Of a stretch of 64,000 nt of DNA, positions 53,272 through 62,655 are shown in pieces; position 1 is the stretch's first letter; each line of letters begins with the position of its first letter. Made by a program: the position numbers and the translations under genes. Origin of the DNA: Methylomonas sp. (lineage in GTDB: Bacteria; Pseudomonadota; Gammaproteobacteria; Methylococcales; Methylomonadaceae). Under the pieces are notes generated by a model. It saw only the letters and a program-made list of their open reading frames with translations, did no database searches and was not told the origin of the DNA. The stretch is taken from NCBI RefSeq assembly GCF_023228165.1, contig NZ_JALOBS010000011.1, positions 93,527-157,526 of the forward strand, read 5' to 3'.

Positions 53272-54126
53272 CTAGAAAAGTGCCTTTGCTAATTGGTTTG
53301 TTTGAATAAACAACGGCTTCAATTTTTCGAATACCTGTTGATGATCGGTATCGCAAATGCCTAGCTTTGCTATCGCAATGGATGGCGGTAATGCGGATTG
53401 GGTTCGAAATAAGCTACCAACCATGGCGGCGGCATGACCTATCAAGGCGATGAATTCCCAATAATGCTCCTGATAATTGGTGGTGCGATGAAATTTGATA
53501 ATGGTGGCAAGTTCGTCCGGCAAGCCCCAAGTTTCAGCAAATAAACCTCCAACCTCGCAAAAATCCATTTGCAGCGTTTGATGAAGTGCACGGTTTACTG
53601 TCAGCTCGGGGTTCGACTTAACCCAAAGCAGGGCTTGTTGGGTTTCTTTGGGCACTAAGTCAGCCAAGCATATTAATCCCAGATTATGTAGCAGGCCGCC
53701 GGTATGCAAGGTTTGTAGAAAGGCCGGATTGGGTTGGGTTGGCAGCGCATACGCTAATAGTACCGCCCCATCGGCGACAAGTTTACTGCTGGCCCAGAAG
53801 CGACGAATATCAAAGGCAGGGCAGGCGGAAATATTAAACGGCGAGATAAGCGTCAAGCCTATGCTGACACTGCGCACCACCGTGAGTCCCAAATTAGCGC
53901 AAGCTTGTTCAAGCGAATTGATGGGATTAGCGGGCATGGCCCAAGCTGAATTCGCCAAAGATATTAAGCGCGCTGCGATGGTTGGGTGGTCGCTAATAAT
54001 CTTTGCTAGATCGTGATAGTCAAGATTCTCTTTGCTAAACGCTCGTATCAAGCGATGTGCCTGCTTGGGTAAACTGGGGATGTTTTTGCAGGCAACGATC
54101 CTTTGATGTAATGGCGGATTATTCAT
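53272..54126 (-). CDS. HDOD-domain signalling protein
   Basis: From the ATG at 54126 (MNNPPLHQRIV) the product has 284 residues; a TTG seven codons earlier overlaps the kinase stop and could couple translation. Nearly the whole protein is one HDOD domain: IPSLPKQAHRLIRAFSKE at the start, IISDHPTIAARLISLANSAW and the HTGGLLHNLGLICLAD segment. HDOD domains are relatives of HD hydrolases that usually lack the metal site and act as scaffolds in signalling. It is the last gene of the TonB receptor-YfiR-kinase operon, so it probably acts downstream of the same signal. Confidence 0.9.
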   Translation of the reverse strand: MNNPPLHQRIVACKNIPSLPKQAHRLIRAFSKENLDYHDLAKIISDHPTIAARLISLANSAWAMPANPINSLEQACANLGLTVVRSVSIGLTLISPFNISACPAFDIRRFWASSKLVADGAVLLAYALPTQPNPAFLQTLHTGGLLHNLGLICLADLVPKETQQALLWVKSNPELTVNRALHQTLQMDFCEVGGLFAETWGLPDELATIIKFHRTTNYQEHYWEFIALIGHAAAMVGSLFRTQSALPPSIAIAKLGICDTDHQQVFEKLKPLFIQTNQLAKALF

Positions 54127-54143
54127 TATGAGCCATAGCCTTC

Positions 54144-57100
54144 TCAAAGCGAATGATGTTGGCTAAGTGTTTCCAATTTATAGTCCCGTTTTAACAGGGC
54201 GGGAAACTCGCCCGCATCAACCGGCTTGCTAAAATAATAGCCTTGTATGTTATGACAACCTAAGCCGCTCATGATTAATAATTGATCGATGGTTTCGACG
54301 CCCTCGGCTATCAGCTTGTAGCCCATGGCGTTGGACAGGCTGATGATAGTGCCCAGCAACACAGGGGTTTGTATGTTATACAATACATCTTGTACGAAAC
54401 ATCGATCAATTTTCAGGCAGTCGAGCGGTATTTCCTTGATTGAGGCGAGAGAAGAGTACCCGGTACCGAAATCGTCAATGGCAATTTTGGTGCCGAGTTC
54501 CTTGATATTGTGAAAAATTTGCATATCACCTTGAGTCTGCATCACGCTTTCGGTTACCTCAAGCTCCAGAAACTCGGCGGGTAACTGGCTTTGCAAAAGC
54601 GCGCTTTGCACGCTGGCAAGCAGACCTTTATCTCGAAAATGTAACGAAGAAATATTGACTGAAATCTGAATTAACGGCATGCCGGCTTGATGCCATTGCA
54701 TCATTTGTCGACAGGCGGTATGCAAGACCCATTCGCCTATTTTGATGATTAAGCCCAGGTTTTCGGCCAAAGTAATAAATTCAGTAGGACTGACCATGCC
54801 GCGTTCAGGGTGTTGCCAGCGAATTAAGGCTTCAACGCCTTCAATGCGTCCCGTCAATAAATTGATTTGGGGCTGATAATGCAGAATAAATTGGGAATAC
54901 TCGACTGCGTTGCGTAACTCTTGTTCATCCTGTAGGCGTTTCATCGCCAATGCGGTCATTTCGGGACGGTAGTAGGCATACCGCTGCTTGCCGGCTTTTT
55001 TGGCCGAATACATGGCGGAATCCGCTGCCTTCATCAGGTCATGTTCATTTTCGCCATCCTTTGGATAGATAGCGATACCGATACTTACGCGCGGTTTAAG
55101 ATGGTTGCCGGCTATAATCAATGGGCGATTGATTTCAGTTAAACAACGTTCCGCTACCTCAATGGCCTGATATTCGTCATTCAGATCGTCAATCAAGATA
55201 CAGAACTCATCACCACCAAGGCGAACCGCCAGATCCACGTCCCGGGTCACCAATTTGATGCGCTCGGCGACAGACTTTAAAACTTGATCGCCGACATGAT
55301 GGCCAAAGCTGTCGTTGATATATTTGAATTCGTCGAGGTCGAGGAATAAAAAGGCGAATTGACGGTGATTGCGTTTTGAGGACTTGATGATTTGTTCAAT
55401 ACGCTCACGGTAAAAAGCGCGGCTACAAAGTCCGGTCAATTCATCGTAATAGGCCAACTGGTGAATAATACGCTCGGATTCTTTTTGTCTTGAAACATCT
55501 TGAACGGTGCCGGTAACGATCTTATGCTGGCTATTGGAGAGAAGCGCGGTTTCTTGATTGACCACGATGGTATTACCTTCGTGAGACAATAATCGGTATT
55601 CGATAGTAGGCGTTACGGCGCCGTCGAGCGTAGCATAAATGTTGCCTTCCACATGGACGCGGTCTTCCGGATCGATCAACTCGATAAACTGCTGCAGGCT
55701 GCCTGAGAATGCCGTTTGATCGAGCTGACATAATTCCGCAAGGAAGGCGGACATCTCGAATTTGTTTTCTTCTGCATTCCATGTCCAATAGCCCATCCGA
55801 GCAATGCGTTGTGCGGTCGACAGTTGTATCTGACTGTTACGAAGTTCTGCGGTATTGCGGCTTGATCGCAACAAAAAGCGAATGTGGTGTATCAATAACG
55901 CGTAGTTTAAAGGCTTAATCACAAAGTCCGAGGCGCCTGCTTTGAATGCTTGATTGATCGATTCGATGTCGTCGAGACCCGTGGACATAATAATCGGAAT
56001 ATCAGCTAGCATAGGGTCGGCCCTGAGCGACTTGCATGTTTCGAAGCCGTCCAGATCATCCATCATGGCATCCATAATGACCAAATCCGGTTGCAGTGCT
56101 TTTAATATTTTCAGAGCGTCATTGCCGCTGTGCGCCTCCGTTACATCGAAGTTGACCGCTTTCAGGTGGGCACTCGTGATCAGACGAAAATTAGGGTCGT
56201 CATCCACCACCAAGATTTGCATTGGTTTAGCGGTCGATGCTGTTTCGTCTATCAGATCAACAAATTCATTTTTCTGGGAAGTGGCGCTTGAATACTGGGC
56301 TTTCAAGGCTGTCAGCGCCTGCTCAAAATGCGTTTCAAATTCCACCAGCAGCGAAGTGACGGCGCTAAAGTCTTGCTCTCTGCCCGCCGTTTCCAAAGTC
56401 AGGCAGGTAGTGGTGAGTGCACGAGCGCCGAGATTGGCGCTGGCTGATTTCAAACTGTGGGCAGCGTTGCGCAATGCGTCGGCGTTTCGGTCAGCAATGG
56501 CCTGATGAATCTGTTCGGCCGTTTCGGGCGCGGTTTGCATATACAGTTTGATTGATTTTTCCAGTAAAGTTATGCCATTGCTATCAGCGATGGCTTTCAG
56601 AGAGGCCAGCGTGGGTTCATCCAATACTGCGGTAACTTTCTGCTTAGGTATTTTGATCTGGGTAATAGACTTTGGCTGAGGTACATTAGCCTGCAACGGT
56701 AGCCATTTTTCCAACGCTTGCTGTATCTGCGCCAAACTGAACGGCTTGCTCAAATAGTCGTCCATGCCACTTTGGTGACACTGCTCTTCAATGCCTTTTT
56801 GCACGTCGGCGGTTAAGGCAATGATGGGGGTGTAGGTTCTGGCGGCGCGCAATTCATGGTCGCGAATGCTAATCGTAGCCGAAAAACCGTCCAAGATCGG
56901 CATATGGCAGTCCATTAGAATGACATCAAACAACTGCTCCTTGAATATTTTGACCGCCTCCTGCCCATTATTGGCGATGCTTACCCGACAGCCGAGTTGT
57001 TCCAGTAACCCTTTGGCGACTTCTTGATTAACCAGATTATCCTCGGCAACCAGAATATGACCGCTAAAGGTGGAATGAGGCGGATTTTCAAGTGCCGGGA

Positions 57101-59174
57101 CAGGCGGTTTTTCGGTAGATGTTTGTGCCAATACAGTCTGCAGAGACGCCAGTAATTGCTGCTGAAATACCGGTTTGTTGAGATAGCAACTGATGCCATA
57201 TTGATCTCTTTTCTCGCTGTCGATATTGACGCTTTCAGAGCTGAGTAAAATCAAGGACAAATTGCTTATCAGCGGGTCTGATTGAATCGCTTTGGCTAGT
57301 GACAGGCCATCCATGTAAGGCATATGCCAATCGAGTATGGCGACACGAAAACGAATATGCTGGCTGTTGGCGTCATGCAGTAGCTTTAATGCCCTCGGGC
57401 CGCTATCGACACAGGTGACTTCGGCTCCCCATTGTTGCAGTTGATCGGTGAGGATTTCGCGATTGGTAGCATTATCGTCTACCGCCAGAATACTTACACC
57501 TTTCAACGTTTCAAACGCTGCTTTGCTGATCCGGGTTTGCAATCCTAACGGCAAAGTGAGCCGAAAGTAAAAACATGATCCTTGGCCTGGAACGCTGTTG
57601 AGCATGAGCTGGCTGCCCATCAGTTCCACCAGTTGCCGCGAAATAGCCAATCCGAGTCCTGTACCGCCATATCGGCGCGTAATGCTGCCATCCTGCTGGG
57701 TAAAGCTGTCGAAAATATGTTCTTGGAATTCAACAGCAATTCCCGGGCCGGTATCCATGACTTCAAACAATAGATCAATTTGTTCTCGATCGGATGGATT
57801 GATGGCGGGGCTTAGTTTCAGCTGAACCTCACCCTGATCGGTAAATTTAACTGCGTTGCCCAACAGATTGATTAAAATCTGACGTATTCTTTCCGCGTCG
57901 CCCCGCGCCACGCAAGCAAAGTTGGAAGGAATATTCAGGATCAATTCCACGCCTTTTCGGTCAGCCTGATCGGATAGCATTTGAGTCGTCTCTTCCAGCA
58001 ATTGCCGAACATCGAATTCACGGGTTAGCAGTTGCAGCTTACCGGCTTCTATTTTGGAAAAATCCAGAATGTTATTGATGATACTCAGCAAGGATTTGGC
58101 GGAACGATAGGCCGTATCGGCCAAACGGTTTTGCCGTTCGTTGAGTCCCGTGCTCATCAACAATTCGGTCATGCCTATCACGCCATTCATGGGGGTGCGG
58201 ATTTCATGGCTCATGGTGGCTAAAAACTCGGATTTGGTTTTACTCGCGGCTTGGGCCGCTTCCATGGCATGGCGCAGCTCGGCGGTACGCTGTTCCACCA
58301 TTTGTTCCAGGTTGGCGCGGTGCTGCTCTAATGCCTCGTCGCGCTGCTGAATTTCGGTAAGCATGGTGTTGTAAACGGACGCCATTTCGCCGAATTCATC
58401 CTTGCCGATCGAGGTAATGCGACGGGTAAAGTTTTTTTCATGCGTAACCATGCGCATGGCCTCCATCAAATCCAACAGGGGCGACAGAAAGACTTGCTGC
58501 AATTTAGTTGAAATAAACAGAATGGATAGACCGGTTACAACAAAAATCAGACAAATGATTAAATAAAATCTATTCAGTAAGGCCTGCAATTCGCTTCGAT
58601 CATCAGCCAGATGCAGGATGCCTTGTAGTTCGCCATCAAGCAAAATAGGCTTGAGTACATGTAACTGGTTCTGATCGTCATAAGTAACCACTGCCCTATA
58701 AAACGGCAGCGGGGCATTTTCGGTGTTTATTTTAAATAATTGTCTGTACCAAAATTCCAATTTACTCGTTAGGTATGCCAGTAAATCCTTGGGTTGCGTA
58801 TTGGATTGCGGCACGATAATTAAATTTTTGATCGCTTCGCCATTCCAGCTTGAGGCCGATTTTTTCGACGAATGGTATGAGGCAAACACATTGCCGGCCT
58901 GGTCATACAAATCAGCGGAAAGCAGGCTGGGCAGGCTGTTCATCCCTTTCAACATTTCTTGGGCGGTTTGGGTATCGCGAAATGCCAATGAGGCTGAGCT
59001 GTTCCAGGCAATTATGTCGGCAATTAACACTAATTGCTTTTCTGTGTCGTTCTTTTTGGTGACATATTCGTTTATTACCACCGCGGCCGTGGCCAGGAGT
59101 AGGGCTAGCATGGCCGTTAACGTCATGATTGAGATAAGTTTGACCCGGATAGGTGCATTTTTAAACCAATTCAT
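54144..59174 (-). CDS. Very large hybrid histidine kinase with GGDEF and EAL domains
   Basis: The 1676-residue protein joins a phosphorelay kinase to a c-di-GMP module. Approximate order: membrane helix (13-33), periplasmic CHASE8-like sensor, second helix near 200, HAMP, HisKA with His near 321 (SHEIRTPMNG), HATPase, receiver 1 (560-680), receiver 2 (710-830), HPt with His near 905 (AAHSLKSASA), receiver 3 (Asp near 1033), PAS (1110-1230), GGDEF near 1320 (RLGGDEF) and EAL near 1448 (VEALIRW). Both the GGDEF and EAL motifs look intact, as do downstream EAL residues in IDDFGTGYSS and AEGVET. So it may make and break c-di-GMP under phosphorelay control. It follows the YfiR-like gene by 5 bases. 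Confidence 0.93.
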   Translation of the reverse strand: MNWFKNAPIRVKLISIMTLTAMLALLLATAAVVINEYVTKKNDTEKQLVLIADIIAWNSSASLAFRDTQTAQEMLKGMNSLPSLLSADLYDQAGNVFASYHSSKKSASSWNGEAIKNLIIVPQSNTQPKDLLAYLTSKLEFWYRQLFKINTENAPLPFYRAVVTYDDQNQLHVLKPILLDGELQGILHLADDRSELQALLNRFYLIICLIFVVTGLSILFISTKLQQVFLSPLLDLMEAMRMVTHEKNFTRRITSIGKDEFGEMASVYNTMLTEIQQRDEALEQHRANLEQMVEQRTAELRHAMEAAQAASKTKSEFLATMSHEIRTPMNGVIGMTELLMSTGLNERQNRLADTAYRSAKSLLSIINNILDFSKIEAGKLQLLTREFDVRQLLEETTQMLSDQADRKGVELILNIPSNFACVARGDAERIRQILINLLGNAVKFTDQGEVQLKLSPAINPSDREQIDLLFEVMDTGPGIAVEFQEHIFDSFTQQDGSITRRYGGTGLGLAISRQLVELMGSQLMLNSVPGQGSCFYFRLTLPLGLQTRISKAAFETLKGVSILAVDDNATNREILTDQLQQWGAEVTCVDSGPRALKLLHDANSQHIRFRVAILDWHMPYMDGLSLAKAIQSDPLISNLSLILLSSESVNIDSEKRDQYGISCYLNKPVFQQQLLASLQTVLAQTSTEKPPVPALENPPHSTFSGHILVAEDNLVNQEVAKGLLEQLGCRVSIANNGQEAVKIFKEQLFDVILMDCHMPILDGFSATISIRDHELRAARTYTPIIALTADVQKGIEEQCHQSGMDDYLSKPFSLAQIQQALEKWLPLQANVPQPKSITQIKIPKQKVTAVLDEPTLASLKAIADSNGITLLEKSIKLYMQTAPETAEQIHQAIADRNADALRNAAHSLKSASANLGARALTTTCLTLETAGREQDFSAVTSLLVEFETHFEQALTALKAQYSSATSQKNEFVDLIDETASTAKPMQILVVDDDPNFRLITSAHLKAVNFDVTEAHSGNDALKILKALQPDLVIMDAMMDDLDGFETCKSLRADPMLADIPIIMSTGLDDIESINQAFKAGASDFVIKPLNYALLIHHIRFLLRSSRNTAELRNSQIQLSTAQRIARMGYWTWNAEENKFEMSAFLAELCQLDQTAFSGSLQQFIELIDPEDRVHVEGNIYATLDGAVTPTIEYRLLSHEGNTIVVNQETALLSNSQHKIVTGTVQDVSRQKESERIIHQLAYYDELTGLCSRAFYRERIEQIIKSSKRNHRQFAFLFLDLDEFKYINDSFGHHVGDQVLKSVAERIKLVTRDVDLAVRLGGDEFCILIDDLNDEYQAIEVAERCLTEINRPLIIAGNHLKPRVSIGIAIYPKDGENEHDLMKAADSAMYSAKKAGKQRYAYYRPEMTALAMKRLQDEQELRNAVEYSQFILHYQPQINLLTGRIEGVEALIRWQHPERGMVSPTEFITLAENLGLIIKIGEWVLHTACRQMMQWHQAGMPLIQISVNISSLHFRDKGLLASVQSALLQSQLPAEFLELEVTESVMQTQGDMQIFHNIKELGTKIAIDDFGTGYSSLASIKEIPLDCLKIDRCFVQDVLYNIQTPVLLGTIISLSNAMGYKLIAEGVETIDQLLIMSGLGCHNIQGYYFSKPVDAGEFPALLKRDYKLETLSQHHSL

Positions 59175-59179
59175 ATTGA

Positions 59180-59722
59180 TTAATTATTAATGATTTTAGC
59201 CAAGCTCAATAATCGCGAACTAATCGTTAAATTTGCTTCGCGTACTGCGGTGACATTAACATGCAAGGTCATTTTATTATTGACATTTTCCAAGCCGACC
59301 ATACCGCCTTGTTTGGCAAAATCGTCACCGACACCAATGGTTAACAAGGGCATTTTTTTTATCTCGACAAACACTTGCAGCAAAATATTTTGTTTTAATT
59401 CGCTAATGAATAGAACATCACATTGATCGAAATTACTTAAACGCGATAGATTGATCATGTTTAAGGTTTTATTGCCGACAGCTTTGCGATCAATACCGGC
59501 AAAGGATTGCTGAACTACGTTATCACCAACTACACAGAAATCGAGGCTATCTTTCATCTCCCGCAGCGCTTCCGGCCAGGTCGTGAAGCGAACAATATTC
59601 AGCGCTAACGCCGCCAATACGGCTTGTTCTTCCAGCGTCAGCGCCTGTGCCGGCGGCTGGGTGTTAAACAAAAGACTTAGCCCCAGCAACAGGCGCGGAA
59701 GCTTGTTGATCCATGTGTGCAT
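59180..59722 (-). CDS. YfiR-family (DUF4154) periplasmic protein
   Basis: The 180-residue precursor has a signal peptide ending near AQALTLEEQ. Mature motifs ALALNIVRFTTWPEA, FCVVGDNVVQ, CDVLFIS and LLTIGVGDDFAKQGGMVGL are those of the YfiR/DUF4154 family. YfiR represses a membrane diguanylate cyclase (YfiN) from the periplasm in Pseudomonas. Here the neighbour is a kinase with a periplasmic sensor and a GGDEF-EAL output, so control of that protein is a natural guess. It is four bases from the receptor gene and five from the kinase gene. Confidence 0.92.
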   Translation of the reverse strand: MHTWINKLPRLLLGLSLLFNTQPPAQALTLEEQAVLAALALNIVRFTTWPEALREMKDSLDFCVVGDNVVQQSFAGIDRKAVGNKTLNMINLSRLSNFDQCDVLFISELKQNILLQVFVEIKKMPLLTIGVGDDFAKQGGMVGLENVNNKMTLHVNVTAVREANLTISSRLLSLAKIINN

Positions 59723-59725
59723 GGT

Positions 59726-61780
59726 TCAAAAATTCCAGCTTATTTTGCCATAGAGACCGCGTACGATTAAGGTCGGGAAGGTCTGGTTTTCTGATATGTA
59801 TTCCAGATGACTTTGCTGGAGCAGGTTTTGACCCACCACCGATAATTCAACATCTTTAATCGGCCGCCAGGCCGCGCGCAAATCAAGCGTGACATAGTTT
59901 TTGATAGTGTTCTCGCCTAAGGAACCCACGGAGAAGTTGCTGTCGACATAACGGAACCAGAAATCCAGATCGATATCGTTCCAGGGCGAAAGGACTCCGC
60001 GTAACGACACCCGCTGTTGCGGGCTGATGTTGGTCTGTGGGGCGCCTATGGCATTCGGGTTTATGTGCGTATGTAGCCAACTGTAATTGACATCCCAGCG
60101 CCACCAATTCAGCATTTGCCAGATGGTGGCAATTTCGACGCCATAGGTTCTGCCGCCCAATTGATTGGTAAAATTCAAAGGTTGTGTCGCCGATGTGCCG
60201 TTGAAAGACGGTGTGCCTTCTTCCGCAAAGCGCAAATCCCGGTAGACATTATAAAAACCGGTTACATCCAGGGAAACCGACTTGGAAAAAGTGGTCCTAT
60301 AACCAGCTTCGTAAGCAATCACCTCTTCAGACTGATAACGTGTATTGCCCTGGGCAACGATTCCAACCGGGGGCGTGCAAGCCGGTGGACAAAGAAGAGG
60401 TGGAGCGGCTTGCTGCGGTGGAACAACGCCGGTCAGCACCGAACCATAGCGCTCGGCCCTTGAAGGGGTGCGTACCGCCCTGGAAACGCCAGCCCAGAGC
60501 CTGTGTTGATTGTGCGGCGCCCACATGACTTTGGCTGAGGGTTGGCCCTCGAAGCCGCTGTAGTCGTTATGTTCAAACCGGGAGCCGATGGTTAACCAGA
60601 GTTTGTTGTCTATCAATGTCATCTCGTCCTGAATAAAACCACTGGCGAGTTGGTCGTTGATTCTGGCTGGATTTAAATTGATGATGGCCGCCGAACCATT
60701 TTGCGGCTGGTTACCTACTAGCTGGTCATGGCCATAATTGTATGCCCCTCCCCAGATGATTTCATGCCAGTCCAGCAAGCCGAACCGGTGTTGAAATTGC
60801 AAATCCAGGGTATTCCGGCTGTCGGTAAACATCGCCTCTTGATGCTTATAGGCGTCGTAAAAAAATTGTAGCGAATAATCGGAGGTCGGCGAAAAAGTAT
60901 GCTGAAATCGCCCCAGTAAATTACCGCCCACATCCTGATTGCTGATATTGCCCGTGGTCTGATAAGGCGCCGAGATTTGCGGAAAATAGGCAAACTGATT
61001 GATGGTGGCGCGATAAACATCGCCCTGAACGGTCAGCGTATCCTGTGTGTTTAATTGCGAATCCAGACGAAACCCGCCCTGTACCTTATCCCAGTTATCG
61101 CCGGCTTTGCCGCCTGACTGCAGGGTGTTTTGATTCCGATCGAAGCCTTTCACATAGGCTCTTGCACTGGTGTCTTCACCCAGTTTCACGCCATAGCGGA
61201 GCGAGCCAAAGCCTTTTTCCTGGTTGCCGCCGCCGCCCGTTACCAAACCACCCAGGGTTTCGGCTGAATTTTTGGTGATAATGTTGATCACTCCGTTCAC
61301 TGCATTAGCGCCCCACAACGCGGCACCGGGGCCACGAATGACCTCGATGCGGTCGATGTCTTCCATCATTACATCCTGATTTTCCCAGTATACCCCTGAA
61401 AAAGAGCGCGCATAGGCGTTACGGCCGTCCACCAGCACCAGTAATTTATTGGCAAAGCGGCCATTAAAACCGCGCGAACTGACTGCCCATTGATTGGCGT
61501 TAATTTTGGCAATATCCAGACCGGGCGCCAGCCGCAAGGCGTCGGGAATGTTTGTGACCCCCGTACGTTTGATGTCTTCGTTGGAAATAACAAAAATCGC
61601 CGCCGCCGCATCATTGAGGGATTGGGCTTTTTTGGCAACGGAAGTCACTTCGACATTCAGCAAGTCTTCTACGCTCAAGTTGAGGGCTTCGTTTTGTTCT
61701 TCAGCGCCAACCACAGCGGTAAACCCTAATAAGGCCCAGCAAAGGCGATAATTAACAGATATTTTAGTTATATTAAGCAT
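59726..61780 (-). CDS. TonB-dependent outer-membrane receptor
   Basis: The 684-residue precursor has a signal peptide ending near VVGAEEQ. The N-terminal plug (about 50-165) includes IPDALRLAPGLDIAKI, ANKLLVLVDGRNAY and IEVIRGPGAALWGANAVNGVINI. A 22-strand barrel follows, ending VRGLYGKISWNF with terminal Phe. No clear TonB box is seen; the mature start NLSVEDLLNVEVTSVAKK is typical of a receptor class often coded with YfiR-like proteins and kinases or cyclases. The ligand is unknown. It is the first gene of a four-gene operon, so receptor occupancy may feed the c-di-GMP kinase. Confidence 0.92.
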   Translation of the reverse strand: MLNITKISVNYRLCWALLGFTAVVGAEEQNEALNLSVEDLLNVEVTSVAKKAQSLNDAAAAIFVISNEDIKRTGVTNIPDALRLAPGLDIAKINANQWAVSSRGFNGRFANKLLVLVDGRNAYARSFSGVYWENQDVMMEDIDRIEVIRGPGAALWGANAVNGVINIITKNSAETLGGLVTGGGGNQEKGFGSLRYGVKLGEDTSARAYVKGFDRNQNTLQSGGKAGDNWDKVQGGFRLDSQLNTQDTLTVQGDVYRATINQFAYFPQISAPYQTTGNISNQDVGGNLLGRFQHTFSPTSDYSLQFFYDAYKHQEAMFTDSRNTLDLQFQHRFGLLDWHEIIWGGAYNYGHDQLVGNQPQNGSAAIINLNPARINDQLASGFIQDEMTLIDNKLWLTIGSRFEHNDYSGFEGQPSAKVMWAPHNQHRLWAGVSRAVRTPSRAERYGSVLTGVVPPQQAAPPLLCPPACTPPVGIVAQGNTRYQSEEVIAYEAGYRTTFSKSVSLDVTGFYNVYRDLRFAEEGTPSFNGTSATQPLNFTNQLGGRTYGVEIATIWQMLNWWRWDVNYSWLHTHINPNAIGAPQTNISPQQRVSLRGVLSPWNDIDLDFWFRYVDSNFSVGSLGENTIKNYVTLDLRAAWRPIKDVELSVVGQNLLQQSHLEYISENQTFPTLIVRGLYGKISWNF

Positions 61781-62655
61781 TGGAATATTTCAAATGGCTG
61801 GTCGAAAAATACTGCATCCGTAATTTGTAACGTTTATCAGTATCGGAAACTGATTGGTAAGGCTTTTCCGCTGCTGAATGTACAAGCATTAATCAGGCAT
61901 TAACAGGTTGATTCTAAACTAATATAGTTTCGAATTGCTTTTTAGTTTAAAACCAGATTTTTCATGTAAAACCGGGTGTTTTCCAGCGTAATCCTGACAA
62001 TTTCGTATTTAGATAAATTATCCAAAGAAAGCCATTCTGTTGTTTTAAAACCTTGGCAGGCAGCAACAAGCAGGCTGTATAAGTTAAGCTAATGTTAGCA
62101 GAAATCCTAGCAAACAAGTTGATTCCGGTAACGGTGCGCGGTGTTGTTGCCTCTACCGCTTACGAGTCAAAAACTTCAACTTGTTTTTCCGTATACACTC
62201 CGGTCTCTCGACCTGGAAAAGGATGGACCTCCGCACATATTCCCGAGGATTGGGCGCCAATGGTTTTTGACTCGCCACGGATAATTCGACGGCTTGGTCG
62301 GAGCCCCTGCTGTAAAGCATCGGCTGGCTATGCTTGCGAACCCGGAAAGCTAAGTGTCTTGATTGGAAATTACCAACACCGTTGCCTGTGCATCGTTCAA
62401 GGGTCGGGTCTTTTCGGCCGACTTATTGAACCGAAAATCTTCCTGTATGCGGATAAATGATCAAAGCGTCGGTTATTGGTGCTTGGCTATTTCAACTGGA
62501 GGCGGTTGTAGTGTGAACCGACAGACCATAAAAAAAATTTTTTGGGAACGCTGAATTAGGAATAAGTTGGCCCATTGAGGTTGGAGTATAGCCGGTGCTG
62601 TGTGATAATCAAAAAGCTACCCATTGGTCAACCATATAGGATGTAGAGAAACACC
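61781..62655. other. 875-base stretch without a convincing gene
   Basis: The left part is AT-rich and should contain the promoter of the receptor operon; the right end should contain the gltA promoter. The middle has a 122-codon open frame (62092-62460, rightward) with no RBS and composition unlike a gene, so I do not call it. GAGTCAAAAAC (62164-62174) and GTTTTTGACTC (62263-62273) are perfect 11-bp inverted arms 88 bases apart, and AAGCAT/ATGCTT lies near 62318-62339, so an RNA fold is possible. Confidence 0.5.

Noticed and set aside
62092..62460. 122-codon rightward frame before gltA
   Set aside because: No RBS and odd composition with many Cys, Arg and Pro; no domain seen. I kept it as part of an unassigned stretch.
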